Shown here: one piece after another, positions 50,841 to 59,381 of the stretch | How the letters are laid out: each line of letters opens with the position of its first letter | Position numbering within the stretch: position 1 is the first letter of the stretch | Origin: a virus | Direction: 5' to 3' (one strand) | IMG/VR virus record: IMGVR_UViG_3300008952_000006 | Span: 62,001 to 126,000 of that record | Length of the DNA: 64,000 bases | Translations under genes and position numbers: made by a program | Notes under the pieces: generated by a model | Seen by the model: only the letters and a program-made list of their open reading frames with translations | Databases searched by the model: none | What the model was told of the DNA's origin: nothing

Positions 50841-52733
50841 ATGATGGGAATGTTTACAGCGCTCCCTGTGCCAGTTTGTGTAAGAACACCAGAGCAGGCA
50901 CAGGTAGTATTAGAGGAGTATAAAGATACAAGCATCTTAGCATTCGATACAGAGACAACTGGTCTCGACAGGCCAAGGGACAGAGCAGTTGTTCTGGCCC
51001 TTAGCGACGGAAAAACAAGATATGCAATCTACGCGGAAGTTATACCCTACTTCAAAGAATTCTTAGAGAACCCAGAATTAAAATTAATCGCGCACAACGC
51101 TAACTATGACTGCTGGATGCTGTTAAACGTTGGCATAGACGTTAATAGATACTCGTTACGAACACATTACCGTGTTCTCGATACTATGGTCATGCACGCG
51201 CTAGTGGACGACACTAAGTCACACAAGCTAAAGTCCCTCGCAAAAGAGTACCTAGGCATTGACATGGTCTCCTTCAAGAGCGTGTTCGGCTCACAGATGC
51301 GTAAACGGACACTGCACGACCTGCTGCTTGATCCTGAAAATGAGGATATTGTGACCAACTACGCATCACTAGATGCTTACGCCACATTCAAACTATTCCT
51401 TGCGCTTAGAGAAGAATTAAAGGAGATGGAGACAGGCCTGGAAGAATACCCAACCCTCTGGGAATACTTCTACAAAACCGAAGTCCCCTTCACCAGAATA
51501 CTCTGGGAGATGGAGCGTAATGGGGTGCGGATAGACGAGGAGGCCCTCCTTGAGCAAGCCCCCCTTATAGAGAGTGAACTTCTCGGCATACAGAAATGGT
51601 TCGGTCGGACCATGAATAAACTATACGTTAATCTCAACTCTGGTAAGGAGATGGGTGCATTTTTCTTCACCCAGCTGGGCTACAAGCCCGTGTCTTATAC
51701 GGAGAAGGGAAGCCCCCAGCTAAATGCACCAACCCTTGAGCGCTGGGCTAGGGGTGGTTGTGAGTACTCGGAGAAGCTCTTGCGTTATCGTGACCAAGAC
51801 AAGAAGCTATCCACGTATATAACCAACCTCCTTAAACGCATCCACGTAGATAAGCGTATCCACGCCACCTTCAATCAAACGGGGGCGCGAACCGGAAGGC
51901 TGAGTTCATCGGAGCCAAACCTGCAGAATCAGCCCCCCTACATACGGGGAGCATACATTGCAGAGGGGCGGTCACGCCTACTGGCTAGGGACTTTGCACA
52001 ATTGGAGATGCGCATCCTAGCGCATTTCTCAGGAGACTCGTCGTTAATCACAGCGATTAAAAGCGGACAAGATGTCCACTCAAGTACCGCATCAAAAATG
52101 TTCAAGGTTCCGTATGAGGATATTATGGAGGCTAGAAGAAAAGACGATGCGGATGAACCAGTAAGCCCCTACGAGAAAAAGCTCCTTACCCATCGGAAAG
52201 GTGCCAAAGCCATTAACTTTGGCTTGATGTATGGGCAGGGCTCTGGGAGGCTGTCGGCTACACTTGGGTGTTCTTTAGACGAAGCCAAGCTTCTAATAAA
52301 GCAGTACTTCGCAGCATTCCCTAAAATCACAAAGTACTTCCGTCAAGCTATCAAGGAAGCAACCGCAGACGGCTACTGCGCCACGATATTGGGTCGGCGC
52401 AGACAAGTGCCGGGGCTCAGGTCAAATATTAGTAGTGATAGAGGAGACGCTGAACGGAAGGTGAAGAACTCGCCTATTCAGGGCAGTGCTGCGGATATTA
52501 CTAAGATGGCCATGATCCGACTTTGGGAAGACCCGCTTGTCGAGGCATCTGGGGCCAAGATGGCCATCCAGGTTCACGATGAAATCGTTTTCGAGGTGCC
52601 TGAAGAGTTTGTGGACGACGAAGAATTTAATACGCGCATTGAGGAATTGATGGCGCACCCCTTCTCTTTTGAGTTGGCGGTTCCGCTAGAGACGTCAGGG
52701 AAGTACGGGAGCAACTGGGCGGAGTGTAAGTAA
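50841..52733 (+). CDS. polA: family A DNA polymerase with 3'-5' exonuclease
   Basis: 630 residues. Exonuclease: DTETTG (D36, E38), HNANYDCWML and YASLDAYATFK. Polymerase: motif A RDFAQLEMRILAH with D384, motif B RKGAKAINFGLMYGQG (452-467), motif C QVHDEIVFE with H579 and D580. The 5'-nuclease domain of bacterial Pol I is missing, as in T7-like phage polymerases. The residue after KAIN is Phe, as in E. coli Pol I, which usually means strong discrimination against dideoxynucleotides. A clean AAAAGGAGAG site lies just downstream of the structured RNA. Probably the phage's main replicative polymerase. Confidence 0.88.
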   Translation: MMGMFTALPVPVCVRTPEQAQVVLEEYKDTSILAFDTETTGLDRPRDRAVVLALSDGKTRYAIYAEVIPYFKEFLENPELKLIAHNANYDCWMLLNVGIDVNRYSLRTHYRVLDTMVMHALVDDTKSHKLKSLAKEYLGIDMVSFKSVFGSQMRKRTLHDLLLDPENEDIVTNYASLDAYATFKLFLALREELKEMETGLEEYPTLWEYFYKTEVPFTRILWEMERNGVRIDEEALLEQAPLIESELLGIQKWFGRTMNKLYVNLNSGKEMGAFFFTQLGYKPVSYTEKGSPQLNAPTLERWARGGCEYSEKLLRYRDQDKKLSTYITNLLKRIHVDKRIHATFNQTGARTGRLSSSEPNLQNQPPYIRGAYIAEGRSRLLARDFAQLEMRILAHFSGDSSLITAIKSGQDVHSSTASKMFKVPYEDIMEARRKDDADEPVSPYEKKLLTHRKGAKAINFGLMYGQGSGRLSATLGCSLDEAKLLIKQYFAAFPKITKYFRQAIKEATADGYCATILGRRRQVPGLRSNISSDRGDAERKVKNSPIQGSAADITKMAMIRLWEDPLVEASGAKMAIQVHDEIVFEVPEEFVDDEEFNTRIEELMAHPFSFELAVPLETSGKYGSNWAECK

Positions 52734-52804
52734 TAAAAGGAATGCCTTTACCCAGAAAGCGCTGACCTTTATAAAAAGCGGACACACTAATAAAGGGGAG
52801 CCAT

Positions 52805-52981
52805 ATGGAGGACACAGAAGAAGCGATGCCAGATAGTTGCTACAGGGAATTAGACGAGAACGAAGAAAAGGAGTTCAGGAAATGGGCCAGGGACAACTAT
52901 ATTTCAGGAGACCCAGTAAAAGCCGTTTGGCACCCAGTGGTGCGAAACGAGTGCTCTATTATAGATAATGAATCGACGTAA
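52805..52981 (+). CDS. 58-residue small acidic protein
   Basis: Starts MEDTEEAMPDSCYRELDENE, then EKEFRKWARDNYISGDPVKA and ends NESTstop. GGGGAG lies 4-5 bases upstream. It has an acidic first half and a WARDNY-type aromatic patch. It overlaps the next gene by 14 bases. A short hairpin (AAAGGAATGCCTTT) precedes it at about 52737. No family is recognised. Confidence 0.5.
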   Translation: MEDTEEAMPDSCYRELDENEEKEFRKWARDNYISGDPVKAVWHPVVRNECSIIDNEST

Positions 52982-53234
52982 ACCATGGTTTTTCTACGTA
53001 GTAGAATGCTCTGATCAGTCTCTCTATGCCGGTATTACTACTAATATAGAGAGACGGGTCAGCGAGCATAACAAGAGTCCGCGCGGGGCCAAGTATACAA
53101 GAAGCCGCAGACCTGTCCACCTAGTGATGTCCAGAAAATTCCCAAGTAAATCGGGAGCCCTAAAACATGAATACAAATTCAAGCGGCTTACTAAAAAAGG
53201 TAAATTGGCCGAAATTCGGAGACAGCATGGATGA
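52968..53234 (+). CDS. GIY-YIG nuclease-like protein (UPF0213 type)
   Basis: 88 residues. FFYVVECSDQSLYAGITTN then IERRVSEHN matches the UPF0213/YhbQ form of GIY-YIG domain: (Y/F)YVLxCxDGSLYxGxTxxLxxRxxxHN. The residues that follow are R-rich (YTRSRRPVHLV). GIY-YIG domains are DNA nucleases or related proteins. The catalytic Tyr and Gly/Arg pattern is recognisable but activity is uncertain. It overlaps genes on both sides, so it is a compact part of the operon. Confidence 0.75.
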   Translation: MNRRKPWFFYVVECSDQSLYAGITTNIERRVSEHNKSPRGAKYTRSRRPVHLVMSRKFPSKSGALKHEYKFKRLTKKGKLAEIRRQHG

Positions 53235-53955
53235 TAACCAAAGAAAAATTACCAACCTAGGGTTGGTGACCCTAACCAACCTAATTATGCAAAAGGTTGT
53301 AGACAACCTTGTAGGCCCTGTGGAGTTTAAAGAGGGGTTCGACGGAAACTTTGCCATTGAGCTACGCGACATGGAAAAGGCAGCATATGGTTGGACTCCT
53401 TTTGTGGCGGCAGCCCCACTGAACACAGGAAACCTGGGAATAGATACGAAAGAGGTCTGGGTAAACTGCTGCTATCAAGTCTACGCGTACTACCGAGAAT
53501 TCGAGGGTATGCCATTCTCCATACTCAATCTTAGCCTCAAAACAAATGACAGAGCCCCTGTAAGAGATTGGCGAGACCTACAAAGAATCAAGAATGAATT
53601 ATGTGGAACACTTTGTGAGGCGGTAGAGATGTATCCTGCCGAGTACAGGCTGGTGGACACGTCCAACCAATACCATTTGTGGGTCCTGCCCCCAGGCAGG
53701 ATATTCCCGTTTGGTTACAATGGGGGAAGGGTCGTAACAAGTGACGCACCAACCAAGGAACGTCTAGAAAAACACATGAAGAAGAATTACAAATTTGGTG
53801 AGGACGAGAAAGCCGTACAGCGGCCCTTCGAAAAGCACCATACGGCAGACGACTGCCCACCAATCGGCCCACTCTGGGCAGCCAAAGGATATTCATTCAA
53901 CGAGGAAGCCGAACGGATTCTTCTGAATGGTAAAGAAGTAAAGGAGTTACGATGA
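53227..53955 (+). CDS. DUF7694-like protein
   Basis: 242 residues from ATG 53227, chosen because GGAGACAGC lies just upstream; the longer frame overlaps the GIY-YIG gene for 68 bases. A central block (RDWRDLQRIKNELCG, then EAVEMYPAEYRLVDTSNQYH and LWVLPPGRIFPFGYNGGRVV) is a recurring phage domain of unknown function. The C-terminal half is charged. It overlaps the next gene by 4 bases (ATGA). Role is not known; the domain name is from recall. Confidence 0.5.
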   Translation: MDDNQRKITNLGLVTLTNLIMQKVVDNLVGPVEFKEGFDGNFAIELRDMEKAAYGWTPFVAAAPLNTGNLGIDTKEVWVNCCYQVYAYYREFEGMPFSILNLSLKTNDRAPVRDWRDLQRIKNELCGTLCEAVEMYPAEYRLVDTSNQYHLWVLPPGRIFPFGYNGGRVVTSDAPTKERLEKHMKKNYKFGEDEKAVQRPFEKHHTADDCPPIGPLWAAKGYSFNEEAERILLNGKEVKELR

Positions 53956-54224
53956 AGGTAAAATACGCAGTCCCACAGCGCCTGGTAAGCGATCTGATCG
54001 CTTCTGGCCTCGCAAGCGGGGAAGAAGACGCAATGACTAAAGTCGCCTCTGGTGAGGGCCTGGACGCCCTCTGGGCAGACAAAAATAAAAAATTAATAGA
54101 ACTCGAAATAGCATTCCAGTCAAACGGCGGACGGGGTGTTGACCTTGCGGAAGAGATCGACCTGCTGCGTGGAAGCATTGAGGAGATAGACGAGCTTATT
54201 AAAACTCGAGACGGGGAGAAGTAA
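53952..54224 (+). CDS. small helical protein upstream of recombinase
   Basis: 90 residues, nearly all helix and acidic. It contains TKVAS and coiled-coil-like stretches (LIELEIAFQSNGGRGVDLAE). AAGGAG precedes the ATG, and its stop overlaps the recombinase start by one base. It may be a recombinase or SSB-binding partner, but this is only suggested by position. Confidence 0.45.
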   Translation: MKVKYAVPQRLVSDLIASGLASGEEDAMTKVASGEGLDALWADKNKKLIELEIAFQSNGGRGVDLAEEIDLLRGSIEEIDELIKTRDGEK

Positions 54225-55282
54225 TGACCAAGAAAGACAACTTGGCTGGTCTGATCAAGGGTATCCAGAAAGACCTTGGAGGGGCAGCAAGAATTACCCG
54301 CCTCTCCGAGGTGGTCGCGCCATTCCAGACCAGACTGCCTACAGGTATTCTGAGTTTAGACTTGGCGCTTAGAGGTGGGTTCCCTGCGGGGTCCATGCAC
54401 CAATTATTTGGGCCAGATGGGGCGGGCAAAGACTATTTGTCCAATCTACTCATGGCGCAGACCCAAAGAACATACGGCGAAAAGACTAATATCGCCTGGA
54501 TGTCCTTTGGCTACAAACCCGACATCCCCTTCATGGAGATGTGTGGGATCGACACCGAAGTCGGCAACCTAATGTTTATTGACGTTGGAAATGAAGAAGC
54601 GCTTGACCAACCAGCCGAGTCGCTCCTTACAGCCATGTTGAACCTTATTAGGTCTAATAAATTCCAGTTAATGATTATTAACGAGCTTGGTTCAGGAGAA
54701 ACTAAGGACAACGTAAAGAAAGGACTCCATGAAGACGCAAAGATTGCTACATGGGCGTCTCTTATGGCTACCTTCTGCCAAAAGTTTTATAGTGCTATGC
54801 GGAATACGGATGAAGAAACAGGTCCAAACAAGACCTGTGTTATCATGATAAATCCCGTAAGGGCCAATATAGACGCTAGGTCGGCAAAGTACTTCCCCTA
54901 TTCACAAGGTGGTGGCTACGCGCTCAAGCATGCAAAGGCAGTTGACCTACATCTAAGAATTGGTAGCTCAATAAAATCTGGTGGTAAAAAGGTGGGAAAA
55001 GAAATCAAATGGAAGATAAGCAAGGGCAAACATGGAATCTCTGAAGGCGCGGAGGGCGGCTATAGCTTCATCTTCAACCAAGGAGTTGACTTAACAGAGG
55101 ACCTCGCAAATACCGCCAAAGCCATGGGGCTCATCAGAAGCTCAGGCCCTGTGTATTATATATTAGACTACGAAGATAAGGTTAAGGGCGGATTGGCCGG
55201 TGTCGTAGACATCCTAAGAAAATCCCCCGCGCTCTGCGAAGAAGTTCGCGCAGCTGTATTAGAGAAAGCAAAGAATGGCTAA
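54224..55282 (+). CDS. RecA/UvsX-like strand-exchange recombinase
   Basis: 352 residues. LPTGILSLDLALRGGFPAGS leads to the P-loop GPDGAGKDYL (63-72), where the usual Thr after Lys69 is Asp70. The Walker B-like strand is LMIINELGSG (about 155-160). The stretch GGGYALKHAKAVDLHLRIG near residue 230-250 matches the RecA L2-type region. The C-terminus is helical. This is the recombinase expected next to a resolvase, exonuclease and helicase. GGGGAGAAGT precedes the ATG. Activity is likely, but the unusual Asp could change ATP handling. Confidence 0.8.
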   Translation: MTKKDNLAGLIKGIQKDLGGAARITRLSEVVAPFQTRLPTGILSLDLALRGGFPAGSMHQLFGPDGAGKDYLSNLLMAQTQRTYGEKTNIAWMSFGYKPDIPFMEMCGIDTEVGNLMFIDVGNEEALDQPAESLLTAMLNLIRSNKFQLMIINELGSGETKDNVKKGLHEDAKIATWASLMATFCQKFYSAMRNTDEETGPNKTCVIMINPVRANIDARSAKYFPYSQGGGYALKHAKAVDLHLRIGSSIKSGGKKVGKEIKWKISKGKHGISEGAEGGYSFIFNQGVDLTEDLANTAKAMGLIRSSGPVYYILDYEDKVKGGLAGVVDILRKSPALCEEVRAAVLEKAKNG

Positions 55283-56036
55283 AGTCTACGTAAAGATTGG
55301 ACCCAAGGTCGTTGAACACGCGGTTGACGGACTCCCGTTTCTCCCAGGGCTTTGTATGCACAAAGTCCCGTATAGCGGGAAGTCCAGCAGCGTATACAAC
55401 ATAACGCACACACAAAGCGGCCTTGCGGTCCTATCTAAAGTAGATGAAGCCAACTTAGAGCTTATCAGAATGATCCTAGGGCGGATGCTGTGGGACAAAA
55501 CAACAGACATTATCTTTGATGAAAGTAAGTACTACAGTCTAGTCAAAGAAGCGGAGGCCGTATTGTCCAATCATAAAGAAAGCGAGAAGCAGGAAAAGAG
55601 AATCGCTAAGGATATAAAGGGAAAACGACAGCCCGCCTCTGGATCAAGATGGGGCAGCAAGAGGGACGTTATTACACCAGATCTGTTGATCGAGGCTAAA
55701 ACAACAAAATCCTCCAGACAGAGTGTGTCGATAAAAGACCTCCATTTCCTAACGAGGCAGGCATACCAACAAGGTAAAGTCCCTGCGTATATTATAGAGT
55801 TTGCGAGAAGGTGGGAGGTTGTCCTTGTGCCTGTACAAGAACTTGCAGAAAGTACCCTGGAAGAATTTGAAGAAACCAGGAACCTAGACTATAAAAAGAG
55901 GAAGTCGTTTTCCGTTAGCACGGGATTGGCTGACTGGGTTTCATCCGAAAATTGCGCCCTGATTGAGACATCGGAAACAACCTATGCACTAATAAGCTAT
56001 TGCTCCTTTCTGGAAATAGCTAAGAGGGGAATATGA
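55275..56036 (+). CDS. PD-(D/E)xK nuclease, Holliday-junction-resolvase-like
   Basis: 253 residues. SRWGSKRDVITPDLLIEAKTT carries the metal site: D131 (after R130), D136, E140 and K142 in the form D..(D/E)-x-K. The order fits archaeal Hjc-like and other PD-(D/E)xK nucleases that cut DNA junctions. The N-terminal 110 residues form an extra helical-strand domain. It overlaps the recombinase gene by 8 bases and the next nuclease gene by 4. Its target is inferred, not shown. Confidence 0.7.
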   Translation: MAKVYVKIGPKVVEHAVDGLPFLPGLCMHKVPYSGKSSSVYNITHTQSGLAVLSKVDEANLELIRMILGRMLWDKTTDIIFDESKYYSLVKEAEAVLSNHKESEKQEKRIAKDIKGKRQPASGSRWGSKRDVITPDLLIEAKTTKSSRQSVSIKDLHFLTRQAYQQGKVPAYIIEFARRWEVVLVPVQELAESTLEEFEETRNLDYKKRKSFSVSTGLADWVSSENCALIETSETTYALISYCSFLEIAKRGI

Positions 56037-56734
56037 AGAGAGATAAAACAAGCATGCCCCTTCGGTGTTTCCGCGAGGAGCAACCTAAGAACGACAGGAA
56101 CTTCAACATTGCTCGAGAGTTTGAGTACTTGCTGGAGAAGGAGAACGCTAAGCCGTGGACACGGAAAATAGGGCATTACCACCCATCCTCAATACGGGGG
56201 TGTAAACGGGCAATGTATTACGATAGGATTGGGGCTGATCCCAAACCTAGAATACACGCAGATCTACGTATGCTGTTTGACATGGGCCACGCTCTCCATG
56301 GCATGGTTCAGGAATACCTAGCACAAATAGAAGGCTTCGAGCCAGAAGTAGCGATTGAGTTCGAACCGCTAAACTTGTACGGCCACTGTGACGGTGTGTT
56401 TAGAGCACAGGACTGGGTCTTGGAAATTAAGACTGTGGGTGAGTCAGTTTACAGAACACTGGTTCAACCTAAAATTGATCACATCTGGCAAATTCATTGC
56501 TATATGTTTGCTCTAGACATCCCAAGAACACAGCTGCTCTATGTTAACAGAGCAACCGGAGCAACCCGCTTATTCAAGGTTACTTTTTCAAATGACATAT
56601 GGGACCAGATAGTAAGTATTATTAATTATGTAGAGGGATTTGTTAAAAAAGAGACACCTCCCCCGCAAGAGATAAGCAAGTGGACCTGCCGATCCTGCAA
56701 GTTTTATCATATATGCGAACCAAGTTTTGACTAA
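56033..56734 (+). CDS. Cas4/RecB-like iron-sulfur exonuclease
   Basis: 233 residues. Four Cys for a 4Fe-4S cluster: C57 (RGCKRAMYYDR), C219, C222 and C228 (CRSCKFYHIC). Nuclease site: H86 (GHALHG), D120 (GHCDGVF), E131 and K133 (LEIKTVGE), and Q153/Y157. This is the Cas4/AddB-type PD-(D/E)xK layout, which resects DNA ends. No Cas genes are nearby, so this is a phage recombination exonuclease, not a CRISPR part. The start overlaps the upstream gene (ATGA). It sits between the resolvase and a helical gene. Confidence 0.8.
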   Translation: MKRDKTSMPLRCFREEQPKNDRNFNIAREFEYLLEKENAKPWTRKIGHYHPSSIRGCKRAMYYDRIGADPKPRIHADLRMLFDMGHALHGMVQEYLAQIEGFEPEVAIEFEPLNLYGHCDGVFRAQDWVLEIKTVGESVYRTLVQPKIDHIWQIHCYMFALDIPRTQLLYVNRATGATRLFKVTFSNDIWDQIVSIINYVEGFVKKETPPPQEISKWTCRSCKFYHICEPSFD

Positions 56735-56743
56735 GGAAGAATA

Positions 56744-57307
56744 ATGACACAGGAAAAGAAAGATCTTTTTCTGGCACTTCGGGACACCTTGGAGGAAGAC
56801 CTCAAAAGAACAGGCTTTAATCCTGACACCAATCCTCCAGGACGTGAACCCAGGATTAGGGGTTCCGTCGCCGCCCTAAAGGCACCAGAATTAAAGGAAA
56901 TGTACGACGAGTTCTTAGCATTTTACGACTACATCACAGACCAGATAGTTACAGACATAGGCTTTGAAGTAGTCAGCAAAGCAAGGCTTGAGCATGTGCA
57001 GGCATCGGTGACCCTCAAGGCTCACGCAGACTCCTCACTTAAAAATGCCGAACAGCGGAAAGCATTTGTATATAACGACCCGGCCTATCTTGGAGCAAAG
57101 AGAGACTACACCTACTTCAAGGGGAAGCTCGCCATGCAACAAGAAAGAAGGGATAAGTATAAACGGGCTATGGACCGCATCGGACGAGAGTTGTGGCTTA
57201 GAACACAGGATGATAATCCGCAGGAATTCTTTAAGCCAAATAAACGAATTAAACTACCGGAGCCAGCTTACCAATCAACCTATAAGCGTATTAAAGATGA
57301 AGGGTAG
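56744..57307 (+). CDS. helical protein of unknown function in nuclease cluster
   Basis: 187 residues, almost entirely helical. A long coiled-coil helix (AYLGAKRDYTYFKGKLAM, then ...ERRDKYKRAMDRIGREL) lies in the second half. The charge pattern fits an adaptor that holds nucleases or SSB together. AAGGAAGAAT precedes the ATG. It lies between two nuclease genes. No family is recognised. Confidence 0.45.
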   Translation: MTQEKKDLFLALRDTLEEDLKRTGFNPDTNPPGREPRIRGSVAALKAPELKEMYDEFLAFYDYITDQIVTDIGFEVVSKARLEHVQASVTLKAHADSSLKNAEQRKAFVYNDPAYLGAKRDYTYFKGKLAMQQERRDKYKRAMDRIGRELWLRTQDDNPQEFFKPNKRIKLPEPAYQSTYKRIKDEG

Positions 57308-57311
57308 CTGT

Positions 57312-57731
57312 GTGTTCGAAGCAAAAATAACAGTGCTGCCGCCGTCTGTTAATAAAATGTACGTCTATACAAAGTGGGGCCCCCGACCATCGTCGGCAAT
57401 GAAAAAGTTCAAAGCAAAGGCAATGGCAGAGCTGGTAAAACAGGTGCCGTTCGACTCAGAGCCCTTAGATAAAAACTTACCCTACAGACTTAGCTTGGAG
57501 TTCTACCTGCCAGCCCTTATAAACAAAGGCTGGCCGGGTAAGGCAAAAACTAGATACAAAAGAAGAGATGTTTCAAATCTTGTCAAGGTAGTTGAGGATG
57601 TTCTTGCCCAATGCCTGGGCGTAGATGATTCATGCTTCCTCGAAGAGGAGCTGAAGAAGCTTGATGGCGGGATTCATGGGTTTGTGGGGATCAAAATCAA
57701 GGTATACGAGCTAATCCAAGAGGATACATAA
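57312..57731 (+). CDS. rusA: RusA-like Holliday junction resolvase
   Basis: 139 residues from GTG 57312, chosen because GAAGGG ends 7 bases upstream (ATG 57297 is an alternative with a weak site). A core of YKRRDVSNLVKVVEDVLAQC, then LGVDDSCFLEEELKK, matches RusA: K-D-(V/L)-(S/D)-N-L-x-K and a V-D-D-(S/T) element with acidic metal ligands. RusA-type enzymes cut recombination junctions. It is the third nuclease in this cluster, together with the PD-(D/E)xK and Cas4-like proteins. Confidence 0.75.
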   Translation: MFEAKITVLPPSVNKMYVYTKWGPRPSSAMKKFKAKAMAELVKQVPFDSEPLDKNLPYRLSLEFYLPALINKGWPGKAKTRYKRRDVSNLVKVVEDVLAQCLGVDDSCFLEEELKKLDGGIHGFVGIKIKVYELIQEDT

Positions 57732-57732
57732 A

Positions 57733-58020
57733 ATGACCAATAATAAATTAACCCCCCTAGAGCTTCAGCATATAGTCTGGACAGAGCATGGAAGGCGGAT
57801 CGCTATCCATCCAAACCCAGAGCAAATACAGGCCCTTTTACCGTATAAGGTAGACGAAGCTAAAGAGAACCAGTTTAACCATATGCGTGATGAAATCATG
57901 CTTTACATAAAGGAACACGAGAATATGTTGTCTTTACCTTGCAATGGTGATTGTTATCAACACACAGACGGTGTAGTGGTGTTTTGCCACCAACAACTTA
58001 TGGAGGATCAGTCAGAATGA
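57733..58020 (+). CDS. small unknown protein
   Basis: 95 residues. An acidic helical stretch in the middle (DEAKENQFNHMRDEIMLYIK) precedes a Cys/His-rich tail (CNGDCYQHTDGVVVFCH). The tail may bind metal. AAGAGGATAC precedes the ATG. Its stop and the next start overlap (ATGA). Function unknown. Confidence 0.45.
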   Translation: MTNNKLTPLELQHIVWTEHGRRIAIHPNPEQIQALLPYKVDEAKENQFNHMRDEIMLYIKEHENMLSLPCNGDCYQHTDGVVVFCHQQLMEDQSE

Positions 58021-58928
58021 CCGCAGCAACAAAAGTGAAAGTAAAAAAGAAAATGTTTGAGAACCTGGATAGGGCAGAGATTAGAAATCTAGCCATTTTC
58101 GGGATGAAGCTATCCCCGCACCAAGCCTATCACCTAGACTCTAAGCAATTAGTTACCTGGGTGCATGACCGCGCTCTCGAAGTACCGGCAGAAGAAGTCA
58201 CTGGAGACCGTGGCGTAGACACGAGGTCGTTCTTAGACGCAGACCTGGAAGCGGTAATCGCTCGACAACGAGAAGAGCGAGAAACTTTTAGGGAAGGCGT
58301 TCTGGATTACATCTCTAGACTACGAGAGTTTGTCAGGGGTGAATCCGAGAAGGAGCCCGGGTGGCCGCCGATTAAAGATGGCACAGAAGAGGTTGTTGTT
58401 AAAGACGCAACCCCGCCAAAGGAAAAAGAGCCCGTAAAGCGACGACGTGGACGACCTCGCAAGACAGAGACCGTCAACAACAAGACGCCGCAAAAGGCTG
58501 CCCCGAAAGCTAAGGTGACCCCTAAAGTTGCCCCTGCTCCTGCGGCTACGGCGAAGCCAAAGAAGAAGATCAAGAAAACAAAGTTCGGTACAAAGGCGGA
58601 GCCAACGGTTGTCGCGCAAGTAAGTGAATCGAACCAAACAGAAGTATTAGAGGCTATTAAAGTTCTCGAGACCCAAGTAACAGAAATCACACAAACCATT
58701 AAAGACATCAGTGCCTTTACCGATGGTTTGGCTAGTGGAATTAAAGACGGGTTTGAGAGAATGAACGAGCAAGTAACTGCTATTCGTGCGGAACAAACGG
58801 CAGCACATAACCTCCTGGGTAATGCGCTCTTGTTCTTGATGAATTCTGCTATATTCGAGCAAGGTGAGGAAAAGGCTGATCTGGCCGCGATACCTGAGCC
58901 GAGCGTCTATTTAGATATAGAAGAATAA
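58017..58928 (+). CDS. AT-hook-containing DNA-binding-like protein
   Basis: 303 residues from ATG 58017 (GGAGGATCA nine bases upstream). An acidic N-terminal half is followed by KRRRGRPRKTE around residue 143, a core AT-hook (RGRP) flanked by basic residues. A Lys/Ala/Pro-rich linker and a coiled-coil region (QTEVLEAIKVLETQVTEITQ) follow, then a short C-terminus. It may organise or mark phage DNA. A strong terminator follows it, closing the replication operon. Confidence 0.6.
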   Translation: MTAATKVKVKKKMFENLDRAEIRNLAIFGMKLSPHQAYHLDSKQLVTWVHDRALEVPAEEVTGDRGVDTRSFLDADLEAVIARQREERETFREGVLDYISRLREFVRGESEKEPGWPPIKDGTEEVVVKDATPPKEKEPVKRRRGRPRKTETVNNKTPQKAAPKAKVTPKVAPAPAATAKPKKKIKKTKFGTKAEPTVVAQVSESNQTEVLEAIKVLETQVTEITQTIKDISAFTDGLASGIKDGFERMNEQVTAIRAEQTAAHNLLGNALLFLMNSAIFEQGEEKADLAAIPEPSVYLDIEE

Positions 58929-58959
58929 CTGCCCGTACCCTCCTTCGGGCCAGCAGGTG

Positions 58960-59004
58960 ACCCCTTGTATGCGTATTACTACGCATATAGGGGGTCTTTT
59001 TTTA
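58960..59004 (+). terminator. strong intrinsic terminator of the replication operon
   Basis: Stem GACCCC..TATGCGTA (58960-58976), loop TTAC, TACGCATA..GGGGTC (58981-58997), then TTTTTTT (58998-59004). About 14 base pairs with an internal mismatch zone. A smaller hairpin (GCCCG/CGGGC, 58932-58951) comes first. It ends the long plus-strand operon. Confidence 0.9.
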
Positions 59005-59037
59005 CCCCCAAAAAGTGCAAAAATAGACCCCTTTTTA

Positions 59038-59045
59038 GGGATAAG
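59038..59045 (+). promoter_or_regulatory. GGGATAAG promoter-like element
   Basis: GGGATAAG differs by one base from the GGTATAAG elements at 39063 and 43076. It lies 71 bases before the small membrane gene, between a strong terminator and that gene, so a promoter is needed here. Spacing differs from the other two copies, so this is weaker evidence. Confidence 0.3.
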
Positions 59046-59061
59046 AATGATGAAGGAAGGG

Positions 59062-59103
59062 TTGTGTATCTCTCCCCCTTCACCTTTTCTCACAGATACA
59101 CAG
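59062..59103 (+). promoter_or_regulatory. leader hairpin before the small membrane gene
   Basis: GTGTATCT (59064-59071) pairs with AGATACAC (59094-59101), extended by T-A and T-G on the outside, around a 22-base C/T-rich loop. It ends just before the AGGGAGAAAC ribosome site of the following gene, so it may affect mRNA stability or translation. Confidence 0.55.
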
Positions 59104-59116
59104 GGAGAAACTAAAA

Positions 59117-59332
59117 ATGGCTATTTCAATTTTCAAAAAGCAGACCAAAAAACCAAACCAGATTGAACAATTCGGGAAGGCAGTGGGGGGCCAAGTAGCG
59201 GTGATGATCGCCGCTAGCGCGGTATTGACACTGATCGATACAGGGGTGTCCTTCGCTAGCCAAAAGGTAAACGACCTTAGGGCGAAGCGAGCGGCGGCTA
59301 AGGCCGAAGAGGCTGCTCCGACTGCTGCGTAA
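59117..59332 (+). CDS. small single-span membrane protein in its own transcription unit
   Basis: 71 residues. A basic N-terminus (FKKQTKKPNQ) is followed by a span at about residues 22-42 (GGQVAVMIAASAVLTLIDTG) and a charged Ala-rich C-terminal helix (LRAKRAAAKAEEAAPTAA). AGGGAG precedes the ATG. The gene is flanked by terminators on both sides, with a promoter-like element and leader hairpin, so it is expressed alone. Role is unknown. It may be a membrane-acting early or lysis-related factor. Confidence 0.6.
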   Translation: MAISIFKKQTKKPNQIEQFGKAVGGQVAVMIAASAVLTLIDTGVSFASQKVNDLRAKRAAAKAEEAAPTAA

Positions 59333-59349
59333 GCAGCAAGTCGAGAAAG

Positions 59350-59381
59350 TAGGGGACGCGAAAGCGTACCCCTATTTTTTT
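59350..59381. terminator. GAAA-tetraloop terminator between convergent genes
   Basis: TAGGGG-ACGC (59350-59359), loop GAAA, then GCGT and CCCCTA (59364-59374), followed by seven Ts. It ends the plus-strand unit. The T-run overlaps the stop codon of the minus-strand fibre gene. On the minus strand the T-run is weak, so it may act mostly in one direction. Confidence 0.85.

Noticed and set aside
56033-56734. Cas4-like protein as part of a CRISPR system
   Set aside because: No other cas gene and no repeat array is seen, and the neighbours are recombination genes. Cas4-like exonucleases are common in phages without CRISPR.
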